The notes beneath the pieces were generated by a model. It saw only the letters and a list, made by a program, of their open reading frames with translations. It had not been told where the DNA came from and searched no databases. The position numbers were made by a program, and so were the translations under genes. This document shows, in pieces, positions 55,113 through 64,000 of a DNA stretch of 64,000 nt. Numbering within the stretch: position 1 is the stretch's first letter; every line of letters begins with the position of its first letter. This DNA is from Marivivens niveibacter. GTDB taxonomy: Bacteria > Pseudomonadota > Alphaproteobacteria > Rhodobacterales > Rhodobacteraceae. Location of the stretch: positions 162,180 through 226,179 of the forward strand of contig NZ_MSPP01000004.1 in assembly GCF_002150005.2 (NCBI RefSeq), in the 5' to 3' direction.

Positions 55113-57550
55113 AACGGCACATCGTTGGCGTTTTCGGCGGGGACGATGAATTTGGCGACTACCTTTTTCGATCCGGCCTTATCAAATTCGATGGCGAGCT
55201 TATCGCCTTCGATCTCCATCACTTCGCCGTAACCGAATTTCTGGTGGAACACGCGGTCGCCAATCGTGAAAGACGACGTTGCCGTCGCATCAATCGTCAG
55301 CCCGCGCGATTCATTCGGCTGTGCAAAGCCCCGTTTTTGCGACTGGTTTTGCATCCGCTTCCAGCCGGGAGAGTTGTAAACATCCGCCTTTTGGACGCGC
55401 TGTTCGATCGTATTGGCCGATCTCATTGCATAGGCAGGTGACGCCGACGCGGACATACCCGCCGCGCCATATCCGCCGCCGTACAAACCGGGCGGGGTTA
55501 GCACATCTACGTTTTCTTCGGGCAGTTCGTCGATGAAACGGCTGGGCAGCTGGCTTTGCCATTGACCATAAACGCGGCGGTTCGCGGCAAAGGAAATCGT
55601 GCAGATCTGTTCCGCGCGGGTGATGCCGACATAGGCTAGACGGCGTTCTTCCTCTAACCCTTTGACACCGCTTTCATCCATCGACCGTTGCGATGGGAAC
55701 AGGCCATCCTCCCACCCGGGCAAGAACACGGCAGGGAATTCCAAACCTTTGGCCGCGTGCAGGGTCATGATGCTGACCTTTTCTTCGGCATCTTCGGAAT
55801 CGTTGTCCATGATCAGGGCGATGTGTTCTAAAAAACCTTGAAGGTTATCAAAGTTTTCCAGCGCTTTGATCAGTTCCTTAAGGTTTTCCAACCGCCCCGG
55901 TGCCTCTGGCGTTTTGTCGTTCTGCCACATGGTCGTGTAGCCGGATTCGTCCAGAATTTGTTCGGCCACTTCGATATGGGTGTCAGATTCGGCCAGCAAT
56001 TGGGAATGCCAACGGTCCAGCCCCTGAACCAATTCGCCCAGCGCTTTGCCACCTTTGCCTTTGATCAGGCCAGATTCGACGCACAAACGCGCGCCTTCGA
56101 TCAGGGAAACGCCGTTGCTGCGGGCCATTTTCTGGATCGTTTGCACTGCTTTGTCGCCCAATCCGCGTTTCGGCGTATTTACGATGCGTTCGAACGCCAG
56201 ATCATCATCCTGCGACACGGCCAAACGGAAATAGGCCATGGCGTCGCGAATCTCCATCCGTTCATAGAAACGCGGGCCGCCGATGACGCGATATGGCAGG
56301 CCGATGGTTAGGAAACGATCCTCAAAGCTGCGCATCTGATGGGAGGCACGCACTAGAATTGCCATGCTGTCCAGCGACATGCGGTCGTTGCCACGGGTGC
56401 CGCGCTGCATCGCCTCGATCTCTTCGCCGATCCAGCGGGCTTCTTCTTCGCCGTCCCAATGACCGATCAGGCGAACCTTTTCGCCATCTTGGCTTTCGGT
56501 CCATAGGGTTTTGCCCAAACGGCCCTTGTTTCCCGCGATCACGCCAGATGCAGCGGCAAGGATGTGATGGGTCGAACGATAGTTCTGCTCCAGCCTGACC
56601 ACCTTGGCCCCTGGGAAATCCTTTTCGAACCGCAGGATGTTGCCGACCTCTGCCCCGCGCCAACCGTAGATGGATTGGTCATCGTCACCGACGCAGCAAA
56701 TGTTTTTGTGCCCCGAGGCCAAAAGGCGCAGCCACAGATACTGCGCGACGTTGGTATCTTGATATTCGTCGACCAAAACGTAGCGGAACCAACGCTGATA
56801 TTGCGCCAGCACATCGGGGTGCTGTTGGAAAATCGTGACCACATGCAGCAGCAGGTCACCGAAATCCACGGCGTTCAGTTCCAGCAATCGGCGCTGATAT
56901 TGATCGTATAGCTCGACCCCGCGCCCGTCGAATGCCGAGGCTTCGGACGTTGGAACCTGATGAGGGGTCCACGCGCGGTTTTTCCAGTTATCGATTATCC
57001 CCGACAACATCCGCGCGGGCCAACGTTTGACGTCCATCCCGTTCGCTTCGATCAGCTGTTTCATCAGGCGGATCTGGTCGTCCGTATCCAGAATCGTGAA
57101 ATTCGATTTCAGATGTAGCTGAGGGCGGCCTTCGATGACTTCATTCCGATCAGAGGCCCCGATCAACTCCGCATGGCGGCGCAGCAGTTTCACGCAGATC
57201 GAATGGAATGTGCCCATCCACGGCATGCCTTCGACGGTTTCGCCCAGCAGCCGACCAACGCGTTCTTTCATTTCGCGGGCCGCTTTGTTGGTGAATGTCA
57301 CCGATAGAATTTCGTTTGGGCGCGCTTTGCCCATGACCAACAGATGCGCGATACGCGTTGTCAGCGCTTTGGTTTTGCCTGTTCCCGCGCCTGCCAACAT
57401 TAGGACAGGACCATCCATCGCCTCGACCGCCTCGCGTTGGGCGGGGTTCAGATCATCCAAATAGGGCGTTGGGCGCGACGCCATCATAGCGCGCTGCGAC
57501 AGGGACATTTCGGCCGCCTCAAAGGCGTCATCATCGGAATAGCTGGTCAT
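55109..57550 (-). CDS. ATP-dependent DNA helicase UvrD/PcrA family
   Basis: The 813-residue SF1A helicase unwinds DNA 3'-5' in nucleotide excision and mismatch repair. Motif I is LAGAGTGKTKALTTRI, motif Ia VTFTNKAAREMKERV, motif II VDEYQDTN, motif III GDDDQSIYGWRGA, motif V IMTLHAAKGLEFP and motif VI AYVGITRA. The C-terminal Tudor-like segment (GDRVFHQKFGYGEVMEIEGD) that contacts RNA polymerase in PcrA/UvrD is intact. The gene stands alone. Confidence 0.96.
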   Translation of the reverse strand: MTSYSDDDAFEAAEMSLSQRAMMASRPTPYLDDLNPAQREAVEAMDGPVLMLAGAGTGKTKALTTRIAHLLVMGKARPNEILSVTFTNKAAREMKERVGRLLGETVEGMPWMGTFHSICVKLLRRHAELIGASDRNEVIEGRPQLHLKSNFTILDTDDQIRLMKQLIEANGMDVKRWPARMLSGIIDNWKNRAWTPHQVPTSEASAFDGRGVELYDQYQRRLLELNAVDFGDLLLHVVTIFQQHPDVLAQYQRWFRYVLVDEYQDTNVAQYLWLRLLASGHKNICCVGDDDQSIYGWRGAEVGNILRFEKDFPGAKVVRLEQNYRSTHHILAAASGVIAGNKGRLGKTLWTESQDGEKVRLIGHWDGEEEARWIGEEIEAMQRGTRGNDRMSLDSMAILVRASHQMRSFEDRFLTIGLPYRVIGGPRFYERMEIRDAMAYFRLAVSQDDDLAFERIVNTPKRGLGDKAVQTIQKMARSNGVSLIEGARLCVESGLIKGKGGKALGELVQGLDRWHSQLLAESDTHIEVAEQILDESGYTTMWQNDKTPEAPGRLENLKELIKALENFDNLQGFLEHIALIMDNDSEDAEEKVSIMTLHAAKGLEFPAVFLPGWEDGLFPSQRSMDESGVKGLEEERRLAYVGITRAEQICTISFAANRRVYGQWQSQLPSRFIDELPEENVDVLTPPGLYGGGYGAAGMSASASPAYAMRSANTIEQRVQKADVYNSPGWKRMQNQSQKRGFAQPNESRGLTIDATATSSFTIGDRVFHQKFGYGEVMEIEGDKLAIEFDKAGSKKVVAKFIVPAENANDVPF

Positions 57551-57609
57551 AGACGCACAAATAGCGCAAATCAGTTCGCTGGGAAAGCGTCTGTTCGCAT
57601 TATGTTCTA

Positions 57610-58161
57610 CTATTCTTTTCCGTGCAGCGCCTTACCCACACCATCAACGTATCGCTGCAAAAGCCGTGAAAAGGCGGCGATATCTTCGGCAGGCCAGTCC
57701 TTGTAGACCTCGATCGCTTTGGTCCATTTCAGCGCACGATAGGCCGACAGCAGGTCAATCGCTTCTTGAGTGAACTCTAGGATCGATTTGCGCCCGTCCT
57801 CTTGGGATGCGCGCCGACGCACCAGCCCGCGTTTGATCAGGTCACTTGCCACGCGGCTGGCGCGTGACGGATCAATGTTCAATTCTTCGGCCAACAGGCC
57901 AATTGTGGCCTCTTGAGGTTCATCGCGGCCGATCCCGTAAATGATCCGCGCGACCGCGGTCATTGAATAGAACTGGCCAATATCGACGTCCGATTCCATT
58001 TCAGCCAACAGTTTTCGTGGCACCTCGCCTTTGGACGACATGCGATGCCACTGAAAAATAACTGCATCCAGTTCCAAAAGGTGATCGATAGCATCGGATT
58101 CAAATCCGGCAGCAGTCAGCGTTTCAGGAACATCGGCGTGAAAATGGGGCGGTAATTTCAT
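57610..58161 (-). CDS. MarR family transcriptional regulator
   Basis: The 183-residue winged-helix protein has the recognition region ATIGLLAEELNIDPSRASRV, ASDLIKRGLVRRRASQEDGR typical of MarR. AAGAAGG is 6 nt before the ATG at 58161 (the ATG at 58164 is the alternative). It is divergent from an MFS drug exporter, and a 14-bp palindrome lies between them, so it probably represses both genes and is released by a transported compound. Confidence 0.92.
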   Translation of the reverse strand: MKLPPHFHADVPETLTAAGFESDAIDHLLELDAVIFQWHRMSSKGEVPRKLLAEMESDVDIGQFYSMTAVARIIYGIGRDEPQEATIGLLAEELNIDPSRASRVASDLIKRGLVRRRASQEDGRKSILEFTQEAIDLLSAYRALKWTKAIEVYKDWPAEDIAAFSRLLQRYVDGVGKALHGKE

Positions 58162-58192
58162 CATAAGCCTTCTTTGCCCGTAAATACGCACA

Positions 58193-58255
58193 TGTCAAAT
58201 ATATGCCATGCACATTTATGTGCTATTGACACATATTTAAGACGCGCTTTATGCA
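58193..58255. promoter_or_regulatory. Operator/promoter region between marR-type and MFS genes
   Basis: The palindrome GCACAT-TT-ATGTGC spans 58210-58223. It is framed symmetrically by TGTCAA (58193-58198) and TTGACA (58226-58231). The latter fits a -35 for the exporter gene, with TTATGC (58249-58254) as -10 after 17 nt. A MarR dimer on the palindrome would sit against this -35. Confidence 0.6.
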
Positions 58256-58288
58256 TAGACAGCAGTTTCCCCAATCGAATTGATCACC

Positions 58289-59779
58289 ATGACCGATATT
58301 CCCGCCCCCACGACAACGACCCACGAAGGATCGACACGATTGATCATCGGATCAATCGGCATCCTTTTGTTATTAGCTGCATTAGACCAGACGATCGTTT
58401 CCACCGCCCTTCCAACTATCGTTGCGGACCTAGGCGGATTAGAGCATCTAAGCTGGGTCGTGACAGCCTACATGCTTGCGTCCACCATTGTTGCGCCACT
58501 CTATGGCAAAATCGGCGATCTTTACGGTCGTCGAAACACCGTATTTGTCTCGGTTGGCCTGTTCTTGTTGGGTTCTGCGCTGTGCGGATTGGCGACCTCT
58601 ATGACATTCCTGATCCTCGCCCGCGCCCTGCAGGGCTTGGGTGGTGGCGGCCTGTTTGTTCTGGCGCTGTCGGTCATTGGCGATGTTATTCCCCCACGCG
58701 AACGCGGCAAAGTGCAGGGCATTTTCGCCGCTGTATTTTCGATGTCATCGGTTATTGGCCCGCTGATCGGCGGCTGGTTCGTCGAAGCATTCAGCTGGCA
58801 TTGGATTTTCTACATCAACCTGCCTTTCGGCATTTTGGCAGTCATCGGCTTTGCCTCGGCATTCAAACCGACGGGCAAACGCACCAAACACGCGATTGAT
58901 TGGTGGGGCGCCGCTACGCTGTCAGTCACCTTGGCCACACTGACGCTGGCAACATCGCTGGGCGGCTCGACAATCGCGTGGGATTCGCCCCAATTCTTTG
59001 GGCTGATCGCAATCGCTGCAATCGCGCTGATTGCATTCATATTGATCGAACGCCGCGCACAGGAACCAATCATCCCGCTGCACCTGTTCAAAATGAACGT
59101 GTTCTGGACGACTTCCGTGATCAGCTTCATCGTCGGTGCTGCGATGTTCGGTTCGGTGACGTTCCTGCCTATCTACCTACAGATCGCACTGGGCGTTACG
59201 CCAACCGTATCGGGCCTGATGTTGATCCCTATGACGTTTGGCATTCTGATTGCGTCAACGGCATCGGGACGCATCATGGGCAACACCGGCAAATACCGCA
59301 TCCTGCCGATCTTTGGCGCCCTGTTTATCGTAGTTGGCATGACGCTTCTGACCACCATCGACCAAACAACGCCAACGCTGACCTTTAGCATCTACCTTGC
59401 CATCTTCGGCATGGGCATGGGCACAACGTTCCCTGTTCTAACCACGGCTGTTCAAAACGCAGTTCCACGCGAAACGCTGGGCACTGCCACTGCTGCGGGC
59501 CTGATGTTCCGTCAGGTTGGCGGATCGCTTGCAGTTGCGGCATTTGGTGCGCTGTTTGCCGCCCGTCTGGCATCTTCGCTAGGGACCGAAGTCAACATCG
59601 GCGGAGAGATCGGACCGCAGATGCTCAAAGGTTTACCAGCCGAAGCCCAAGATATGATCGCAGGCGCTGTGGTGCACGCTATCCACCCTGTTTTCTGGTG
59701 CGCCGCGGGTCTGGGCGTCCTTGCACTGCTTATCTCTTTGATTTTGCGCGAGGTTCCTCTGAAAGCCCACAACCATTAA
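58289..59779 (+). CDS. MFS multidrug exporter, DHA2 (14-helix) family
   Basis: The 496-residue transporter has about 14 transmembrane helices. Motif D1 (LDQTIVSTALPTI) lies in helix 1 and motif A (GKIGDLYGRR) between helices 2 and 3. PLIGGWFVEAFSWHWIFYIN is the motif C region of drug:H+ antiporters. The start is the ATG at 58289 (an in-frame TTG lies at 58280); no strong Shine-Dalgarno is visible. The divergent MarR gene implies inducible efflux. Confidence 0.93.
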   Translation: MTDIPAPTTTTHEGSTRLIIGSIGILLLLAALDQTIVSTALPTIVADLGGLEHLSWVVTAYMLASTIVAPLYGKIGDLYGRRNTVFVSVGLFLLGSALCGLATSMTFLILARALQGLGGGGLFVLALSVIGDVIPPRERGKVQGIFAAVFSMSSVIGPLIGGWFVEAFSWHWIFYINLPFGILAVIGFASAFKPTGKRTKHAIDWWGAATLSVTLATLTLATSLGGSTIAWDSPQFFGLIAIAAIALIAFILIERRAQEPIIPLHLFKMNVFWTTSVISFIVGAAMFGSVTFLPIYLQIALGVTPTVSGLMLIPMTFGILIASTASGRIMGNTGKYRILPIFGALFIVVGMTLLTTIDQTTPTLTFSIYLAIFGMGMGTTFPVLTTAVQNAVPRETLGTATAAGLMFRQVGGSLAVAAFGALFAARLASSLGTEVNIGGEIGPQMLKGLPAEAQDMIAGAVVHAIHPVFWCAAGLGVLALLISLILREVPLKAHNH

Positions 59780-59785
59780 AAACCA

Positions 59786-59869
59786 GACCAGCGGTAAATA
59801 ATCGATTATCAATCCAAATATATTTGTTGGCGCTAACATATCGTCAAAAATTGATTTACGCCGCTGGTC
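59786..59869. promoter_or_regulatory. Inverted repeats and tandem palindromes upstream of pyc
   Basis: GACCAGCGG (59786-59794) pairs with CCGCTGGTC (59861-59869) across 66 nt. Inside lie two perfect 12-bp palindromes, ATAATCGATTAT (59798-59809) and CAAATATATTTG (59815-59826), with centres 17 bp apart. This is an A/T-rich island in the 136-bp gap before pyc and looks like an operator region. Confidence 0.45.
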
Positions 59870-59915
59870 AAATCTCCTAGACCGTTTCTGCGACTGCAAA
59901 GAGGAGCGGGTTTTT

Positions 59916-62900
59916 ATGGCCGAGTTTAAAAAGATTCTGATCGCCAACCGTGGCGAAATCGCGATCCGCATCATGCGGGCTGCCAACGAAATGGGTAAGA
60001 AAACCGTCGCCGTTTTCGCCGAAGAGGACAAACTGGGCCTGCACCGTTTCAAAGCGGACGAAGCCTATCGCATTGGCGAAGGATTGGGACCTGTCGCCGC
60101 CTACCTGTCGATCGACGAAATGATCCGGGTTGCGAAAATGTCCGGCGCTGACGCGATCCACCCAGGTTACGGCCTGCTGTCGGAAAACCCTGAATTCGTT
60201 GACGCTTGTAAAAAGAACGGCATCACGTTCATCGGCCCCAAAGCGGAAACCATGCGCAAACTGGGCGACAAAGCCAGCGCGCGCCAGGTCGCGATTGAGG
60301 CAGGCGTACCCGTAATCCCAGCGACCGAAGTGCTGGGCGAAGATATGGATATCATCCGCGCGCAAGCGTCGGAAGTTGGTTACCCCTTGATGCTCAAGGC
60401 CTCTTGGGGCGGTGGCGGGCGCGGCATGCGTCCGATCCTTTCCGAGGAGGAGCTCGAGGAAAAGGTCCGCGAAGGCCGTCGCGAAGCGGAAGCCGCTTTT
60501 GGCAACGGCGAAGGTTATCTGGAAAAGATGATCACTCGCGCCCGTCACGTCGAAGTCCAGATTCTGGGCGACAAAAAAGGCAACATCTATCACCTGTGGG
60601 AACGCGACTGTTCGGTACAGCGCCGCAACCAAAAGGTCGTAGAACGCGCCCCTGCCCCGTATCTATCCGCCGCGCAGCGTGAAAAACTGTGTAACTTGGG
60701 CAAAAAAATCTGTGAACACGTGAATTACGAATGCGCAGGTACGGTCGAATTCCTGATGGATATGGATTCGGGCGAATTCTATTTCATCGAGGTGAACCCA
60801 CGCGTTCAGGTGGAACACACCGTCACCGAAGAAGTCACCGGCATCGACATCGTCCGTTCGCAAATCTTGATCGCCGAAGGCAAATCCATCGTCGAGGCAA
60901 CAGGCTGCGCATCGCAATACGACGTTCAACTGGACGGCCACGCACTCCAATGCCGCGTCACGACCGAAGACCCGTCCAACAACTTTATCCCAGACTATGG
61001 CCGCATTCAAACATACCGTTCGGCAACGGGTCCGGGCATTCGTCTGGACGGCGGCACCGCCTATTCGGGCGCTGTAATCACCCGCTATTACGATTCCCTG
61101 CTGACCAAAATCACCGCGCGCGCCCCTACGCCTGAAATGGCGATTGCGCGTATGGACCGCGCGCTGCGCGAATTCCGTATCCGCGGCGTGTCCACGAACA
61201 TCGAATTCGTGATCAACTTGCTGAAACACCCGACGTTCTTGAATTACGAATACACAACGAAATTCATCGACACGACGCCGGACCTGTTCCAGTTCCACAA
61301 ACGCCGCGACCGCGCGACCAAAATTCTGACCTATGTCGCTGACATCACCGTCAACGGCCACCCAGAAACCGCAGGCCGCAACAAGCCGCACGCCGAAGCC
61401 AAAGCGCCCAAGCCCCCAGTCCTGCCTGGCAAGGGCGAAGCGCCAAGCGGCACCCGTCAAATTCTGGACCAATTCGGCCCAGAGGCGATTGCCGACTGGA
61501 TGCACCAGCAAAAACAACTGCTGATCACCGACACCACCATGCGTGACGGTCACCAGTCGCTGCTGGCAACCCGCATGCGTTCGATCGACATGATCAACGC
61601 GGCGCCTGCTTATGCGCAAAACATGTCTGGGCTGTTCTCGGTTGAATGCTGGGGCGGCGCGACGTTCGACGTGGCCTATCGTTTCTTGCAGGAATGCCCA
61701 TGGCAGCGTCTGCGCGACATCCGCGAAAAGATGCCAAACATCATGACGCAAATGTTGCTGCGCGCATCGAACGGCGTTGGCTACACCAACTACCCTGACA
61801 ACGTCGTGCAAGAATTTGTGCGTCAGGCTGCGGTTTCGGGCGTCGATGTGTTCCGCGTGTTTGATTCCCTGAACTGGGTCGAAAACATGCGCGTCGCCAT
61901 GGATGCCGTGATCGAAGCAAACAAAGTCTGCGAAGGCACTATTTGTTACACTGGCGACCTGCTGGACCCTGCGCGTTCCAAATACGACCTAAAATACTAT
62001 GTCGGCATGGCAAAAGAACTAGAGGCCGCTGGCGCCCACGTTCTGGGCCTGAAAGACATGGCAGGTCTGTTGAAACCAGCCGCCGCAACCCAACTGGTCA
62101 AAGCGCTGAAAGAAGAGGTCGGCCTGCCCGTCCATTTCCACACGCACGACACATCGGGCGCGTCGATTGCGACCGTTCTGGCGGCATCTGCTGCAGGAGT
62201 AGACGTTGTTGATGCTGCAATGGACGCGTTCTCGGGCGGCACTTCGCAGCCGACATTGGGTTCGATCGTCGAAGCCCTGCGCGGTTCGGACCGCGACACC
62301 GGTCTGGACATCGCATCGATCCGCGAAATCTCGAACTACTGGGAACAGGTGCGTGGTCAGTACGCGGCATTCGAATCTGGCCTGCAATCGCCAGCATCCG
62401 AAGTGTACCTGCACGAAATGCCAGGCGGTCAGTTCACCAACCTCAAGGCACAGGCGCGCAGCCTTGGCCTTGAAGAACGCTGGCACGAGGTCGCACAGGC
62501 CTATGCTGACGTGAACATGATGTTCGGTGACATCGTCAAAGTGACCCCATCGTCCAAAGTTGTCGGCGATATGGCCCTGATGATGGTGTCGCAAAACCTG
62601 ACACCAGATCAGGTCATGGACCCGAAAACCGATGTGGCATTCCCAGATTCGGTCATCGACATGATGAAGGGCAGCCTTGGTCAGCCTCCGGGTGGATGGC
62701 CAGCGGATATTCAGGGCAAAGTTCTGAAAGGCGAAAAAGGGTTCACCGATCGCCCAGGCAAACACCTGAAACCTGTCGATCTAGAAGACGTCCGTGCGGA
62801 CCTGTCCAAACAGCTGGACGGCAAAACCATCGATGACGAGGATCTGAACGGTTACCTTATGTATCCAAAGGTTTTCTTGGATTACATGGGCCGTCACCGC

Positions 62901-63362
62901 ACCTATGGTCCTGTGCGCACTCTGCCGACCAAAACATTCTTCTATGGCATGGAGCCAGGCGAAGAAATCAGCGCAGAAATCGATCCGGGCAAAACGCTCG
63001 AGGTTCGTTTGCAGGCTGTGGGCGAGATGGATGAAAACGGCGAAGTCAAAGTGTTCTTTGAACTCAACGGTCAACCACGCACCATCCGCGTTCCAAACCG
63101 CGCAGCCACCGCGAACAAAGTCGCCCGACCAAAGGCCGAGGCAGGCAACCCGAACCACATCGGCGCCCCAATGCCGGGCGTTGTGGCCACCGTTGCTGCC
63201 GTCGCTGGCAAAGAGGTCAAGGCAGGCGACCTGCTGCTGACCATCGAGGCGATGAAAATGGAAACGGGTATCCATGCAGAACGCGACGCGGTGGTCAAAG
63301 CCGTTCACGTCACCGCAGGCGGCCAGATCGACGCCAAAGATCTGATGGTCGAATTCGAATAA
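59916..63362 (+). CDS. pyc: Pyruvate carboxylase
   Basis: The 1,148-residue single-chain enzyme carboxylates pyruvate to oxaloacetate for anaplerosis. Domains in order: biotin carboxylase (residues 1 to about 460; ATP-grasp loop KASWGGGGRGMRP, EVNPRVQVEHTVTEE), carboxyltransferase (from about 540; TTMRDGHQSLLATRMR, with the metal-binding HFHTHDTSG), the allosteric/tetramerisation region, and the biotin carrier domain with the EAMKMETG site, where Lys1114 is the biotinylated residue. GAGGAG lies 12 nt before the ATG. A terminator follows. Length and order match the family. Confidence 0.98.
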   Translation: MAEFKKILIANRGEIAIRIMRAANEMGKKTVAVFAEEDKLGLHRFKADEAYRIGEGLGPVAAYLSIDEMIRVAKMSGADAIHPGYGLLSENPEFVDACKKNGITFIGPKAETMRKLGDKASARQVAIEAGVPVIPATEVLGEDMDIIRAQASEVGYPLMLKASWGGGGRGMRPILSEEELEEKVREGRREAEAAFGNGEGYLEKMITRARHVEVQILGDKKGNIYHLWERDCSVQRRNQKVVERAPAPYLSAAQREKLCNLGKKICEHVNYECAGTVEFLMDMDSGEFYFIEVNPRVQVEHTVTEEVTGIDIVRSQILIAEGKSIVEATGCASQYDVQLDGHALQCRVTTEDPSNNFIPDYGRIQTYRSATGPGIRLDGGTAYSGAVITRYYDSLLTKITARAPTPEMAIARMDRALREFRIRGVSTNIEFVINLLKHPTFLNYEYTTKFIDTTPDLFQFHKRRDRATKILTYVADITVNGHPETAGRNKPHAEAKAPKPPVLPGKGEAPSGTRQILDQFGPEAIADWMHQQKQLLITDTTMRDGHQSLLATRMRSIDMINAAPAYAQNMSGLFSVECWGGATFDVAYRFLQECPWQRLRDIREKMPNIMTQMLLRASNGVGYTNYPDNVVQEFVRQAAVSGVDVFRVFDSLNWVENMRVAMDAVIEANKVCEGTICYTGDLLDPARSKYDLKYYVGMAKELEAAGAHVLGLKDMAGLLKPAAATQLVKALKEEVGLPVHFHTHDTSGASIATVLAASAAGVDVVDAAMDAFSGGTSQPTLGSIVEALRGSDRDTGLDIASIREISNYWEQVRGQYAAFESGLQSPASEVYLHEMPGGQFTNLKAQARSLGLEERWHEVAQAYADVNMMFGDIVKVTPSSKVVGDMALMMVSQNLTPDQVMDPKTDVAFPDSVIDMMKGSLGQPPGGWPADIQGKVLKGEKGFTDRPGKHLKPVDLEDVRADLSKQLDGKTIDDEDLNGYLMYPKVFLDYMGRHRTYGPVRTLPTKTFFYGMEPGEEISAEIDPGKTLEVRLQAVGEMDENGEVKVFFELNGQPRTIRVPNRAATANKVARPKAEAGNPNHIGAPMPGVVATVAAVAGKEVKAGDLLLTIEAMKMETGIHAERDAVVKAVHVTAGGQIDAKDLMVEFE

Positions 63363-63384
63363 ACGTTTCAAATTGACGCGATCA

Positions 63385-63418
63385 AAGGGCGGGACATGTT
63401 CCCGCCCTTTCTTTTTGT
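63385..63418 (+). terminator. Intrinsic terminator of pyc
   Basis: Stem AAAGGGCGGGA (63385-63395)/TCCCGCCCTTT (63401-63411) with a 5-nt loop is followed by CTTTTTG. Confidence 0.92.
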
Positions 63419-63454
63419 TGTGCCCCCGTTACGCTGACAAAAACGGAGGAGCCC

Positions 63455-63847
63455 ATGCCACTACACACCACCGCCGCCGAAATGGTGGCCCGCGCCCGCG
63501 AACGGATTCGCGAAATCGACACCGCTGATCTAATGAATCGCATGGGCGATTCCGATTTGGTGATCGTCGACATCCGCGATGTGCGCGAAAGACAGCGTTT
63601 GGGCTATATTCCGGGGTCATATCACGCCCCGCGCGGCATGATCGAATTCTGGATCGATCCATCAAGCCCCTATCACAAAACAATTTTTGCCGATGAAACG
63701 AAAACCTTTGTGTTTCACTGCGCATCGGGCTGGCGGTCGGCGCTGACGGTCGAAACCCTTATGAATATGGGGTTTGACGCGGCACACCTGCGCGATGGTT
63801 TCACCGACTGGGTGGCCAAAGGCGGGCCCGTCGAAGGGCTGGAATAA
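63455..63847 (+). CDS. Rhodanese-like domain protein
   Basis: The 130-residue single-domain rhodanese has IVDIRDVRERQRLGYIPGSY (CH2A-type region) and the active-site loop FHCASGWRSA with Cys89, which can carry a persulfide. GGAGGAGCCC precedes the ATG. Such stand-alone domains transfer sulfur to cyanide or, more likely in cells, to unknown acceptors. It lies between pyc and a tRNA gene, with no sulfur-metabolism neighbours. Confidence 0.93.
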   Translation: MPLHTTAAEMVARARERIREIDTADLMNRMGDSDLVIVDIRDVRERQRLGYIPGSYHAPRGMIEFWIDPSSPYHKTIFADETKTFVFHCASGWRSALTVETLMNMGFDAAHLRDGFTDWVAKGGPVEGLE

Positions 63848-63876
63848 AAAAAACATCACAACCGTGCATTTTCCAC

Positions 63877-63905
63877 TTGCGGCCCCCCGCTACATTTCCT
63901 AAATC
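63877..63905 (+). promoter_or_regulatory. Promoter of tRNA-Gly
   Basis: TTGCGG (63877-63882) and TAAATC (63900-63905) are separated by 17 nt, 18 bp before the tRNA. The CTTGCGG -35 form is common in front of stable RNA genes of this group. Confidence 0.65.
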
Positions 63906-63923
63906 ACGCCCACCGAAACGGAA

Positions 63924-63998
63924 GCGGGCGTAGCTCAGGGGTAGAGCATAACCTTGCCAAGGTTAGGGTCGGGCGTTCGAATCGCCTCGCCCGCTCCA
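63924..63998 (+). tRNA. tRNA-Gly (anticodon GCC)
   Basis: The cloverleaf is complete. The acceptor GCGGGCG (63924-63930) pairs with CGCCCGC (63988-63994). D arm GCTC/GAGC, anticodon stem TAACC/GGTTA around loop TTGCCAA (anticodon GCC), and T arm GGGCG/CGCCT around TTCGAAT are all present. The discriminator is T at 63995 and CCA is encoded. Confidence 0.97.
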
Positions 63999-64000
63999 GT

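Noticed and set aside
60663..61811. 382-codon minus-strand frame inside pyc
   Set aside because: Fully antisense to conserved pyruvate carboxylase domains and lacking any family resemblance.

Overview
The window looks like chromosome of a marine member of the Rhodobacterales (Roseobacter group, Alphaproteobacteria). The evidence is the full alphaproteobacterial dcw order ending ftsZ-lpxC-bamD-recN, a DUF2484 gene inside dcw, a cytochrome c2, aerobic cobaltochelatase CobS/CobT, a BolA/J-domain/CobS neighbourhood, an RTX protein with a C-terminal Hint domain, and two RNA loci typical of Rhodobacteraceae (an UpsM-like mraZ leader and a CcaF1/cuckoo-RNA locus). The gene content is ordinary chromosomal backbone; I saw no insertion sequence, prophage or CRISPR array.

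Layout. 1-432: 3' end of a molybdenum hydroxylase large subunit. 631-6126: a 1,831-residue secreted RTX/Hint protein. 6153-9619 (minus): a D-lyxose isomerase-like gene, a class-I glutamine amidotransferase, and a light-repair operon (57-aa membrane protein, photolyase/cryptochrome, 46-aa DUF2256 protein). 9730-14583: pepN, a lytic transglycosylase-like lipoprotein and gatB. 14744-16319: an ECF sigma factor, its RskA-like anti-sigma factor and a second anti-sigma-like protein. 16416-27266: idi, cytochrome c2, DUF4177, bolA, a J-domain protein, cobS, cobT, an M24 aminopeptidase, DUF427, a CLC transporter and a candidate sRNA.

27267-51625 (almost all minus) is the division and cell-wall cluster. 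In transcription order: mraZ-rsmH-ftsL-ftsI-murE-murF-mraY // murD // ftsW-murG-murC-DUF2484-murB-ddl-ftsQ-ftsA // ftsZ, then lpxC, bamD and recN. Many junctions overlap by 1-4 nt (TAATG or ATGA). Intrinsic terminators sit after mraY, ftsA and ftsZ, and an opposite-strand flavoprotein gene separates murD from ftsW. A leader of about 260 nt with a strong hairpin precedes mraZ and matches the published UpsM arrangement.

52021-64000: an Mrp/ApbC P-loop protein; a DUF1127 (CcaF1-like) gene followed by nine tandem hairpins that share a 13-nt CCUCCUCCC-containing loop; a divergent Lrp/LysE pair; UvrD/PcrA helicase; a divergent MarR/MFS exporter pair; pyruvate carboxylase; a rhodanese; and tRNA-Gly(GCC). 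The nine-unit cuckoo-type array at 53581-53967 is the most striking element of the window.
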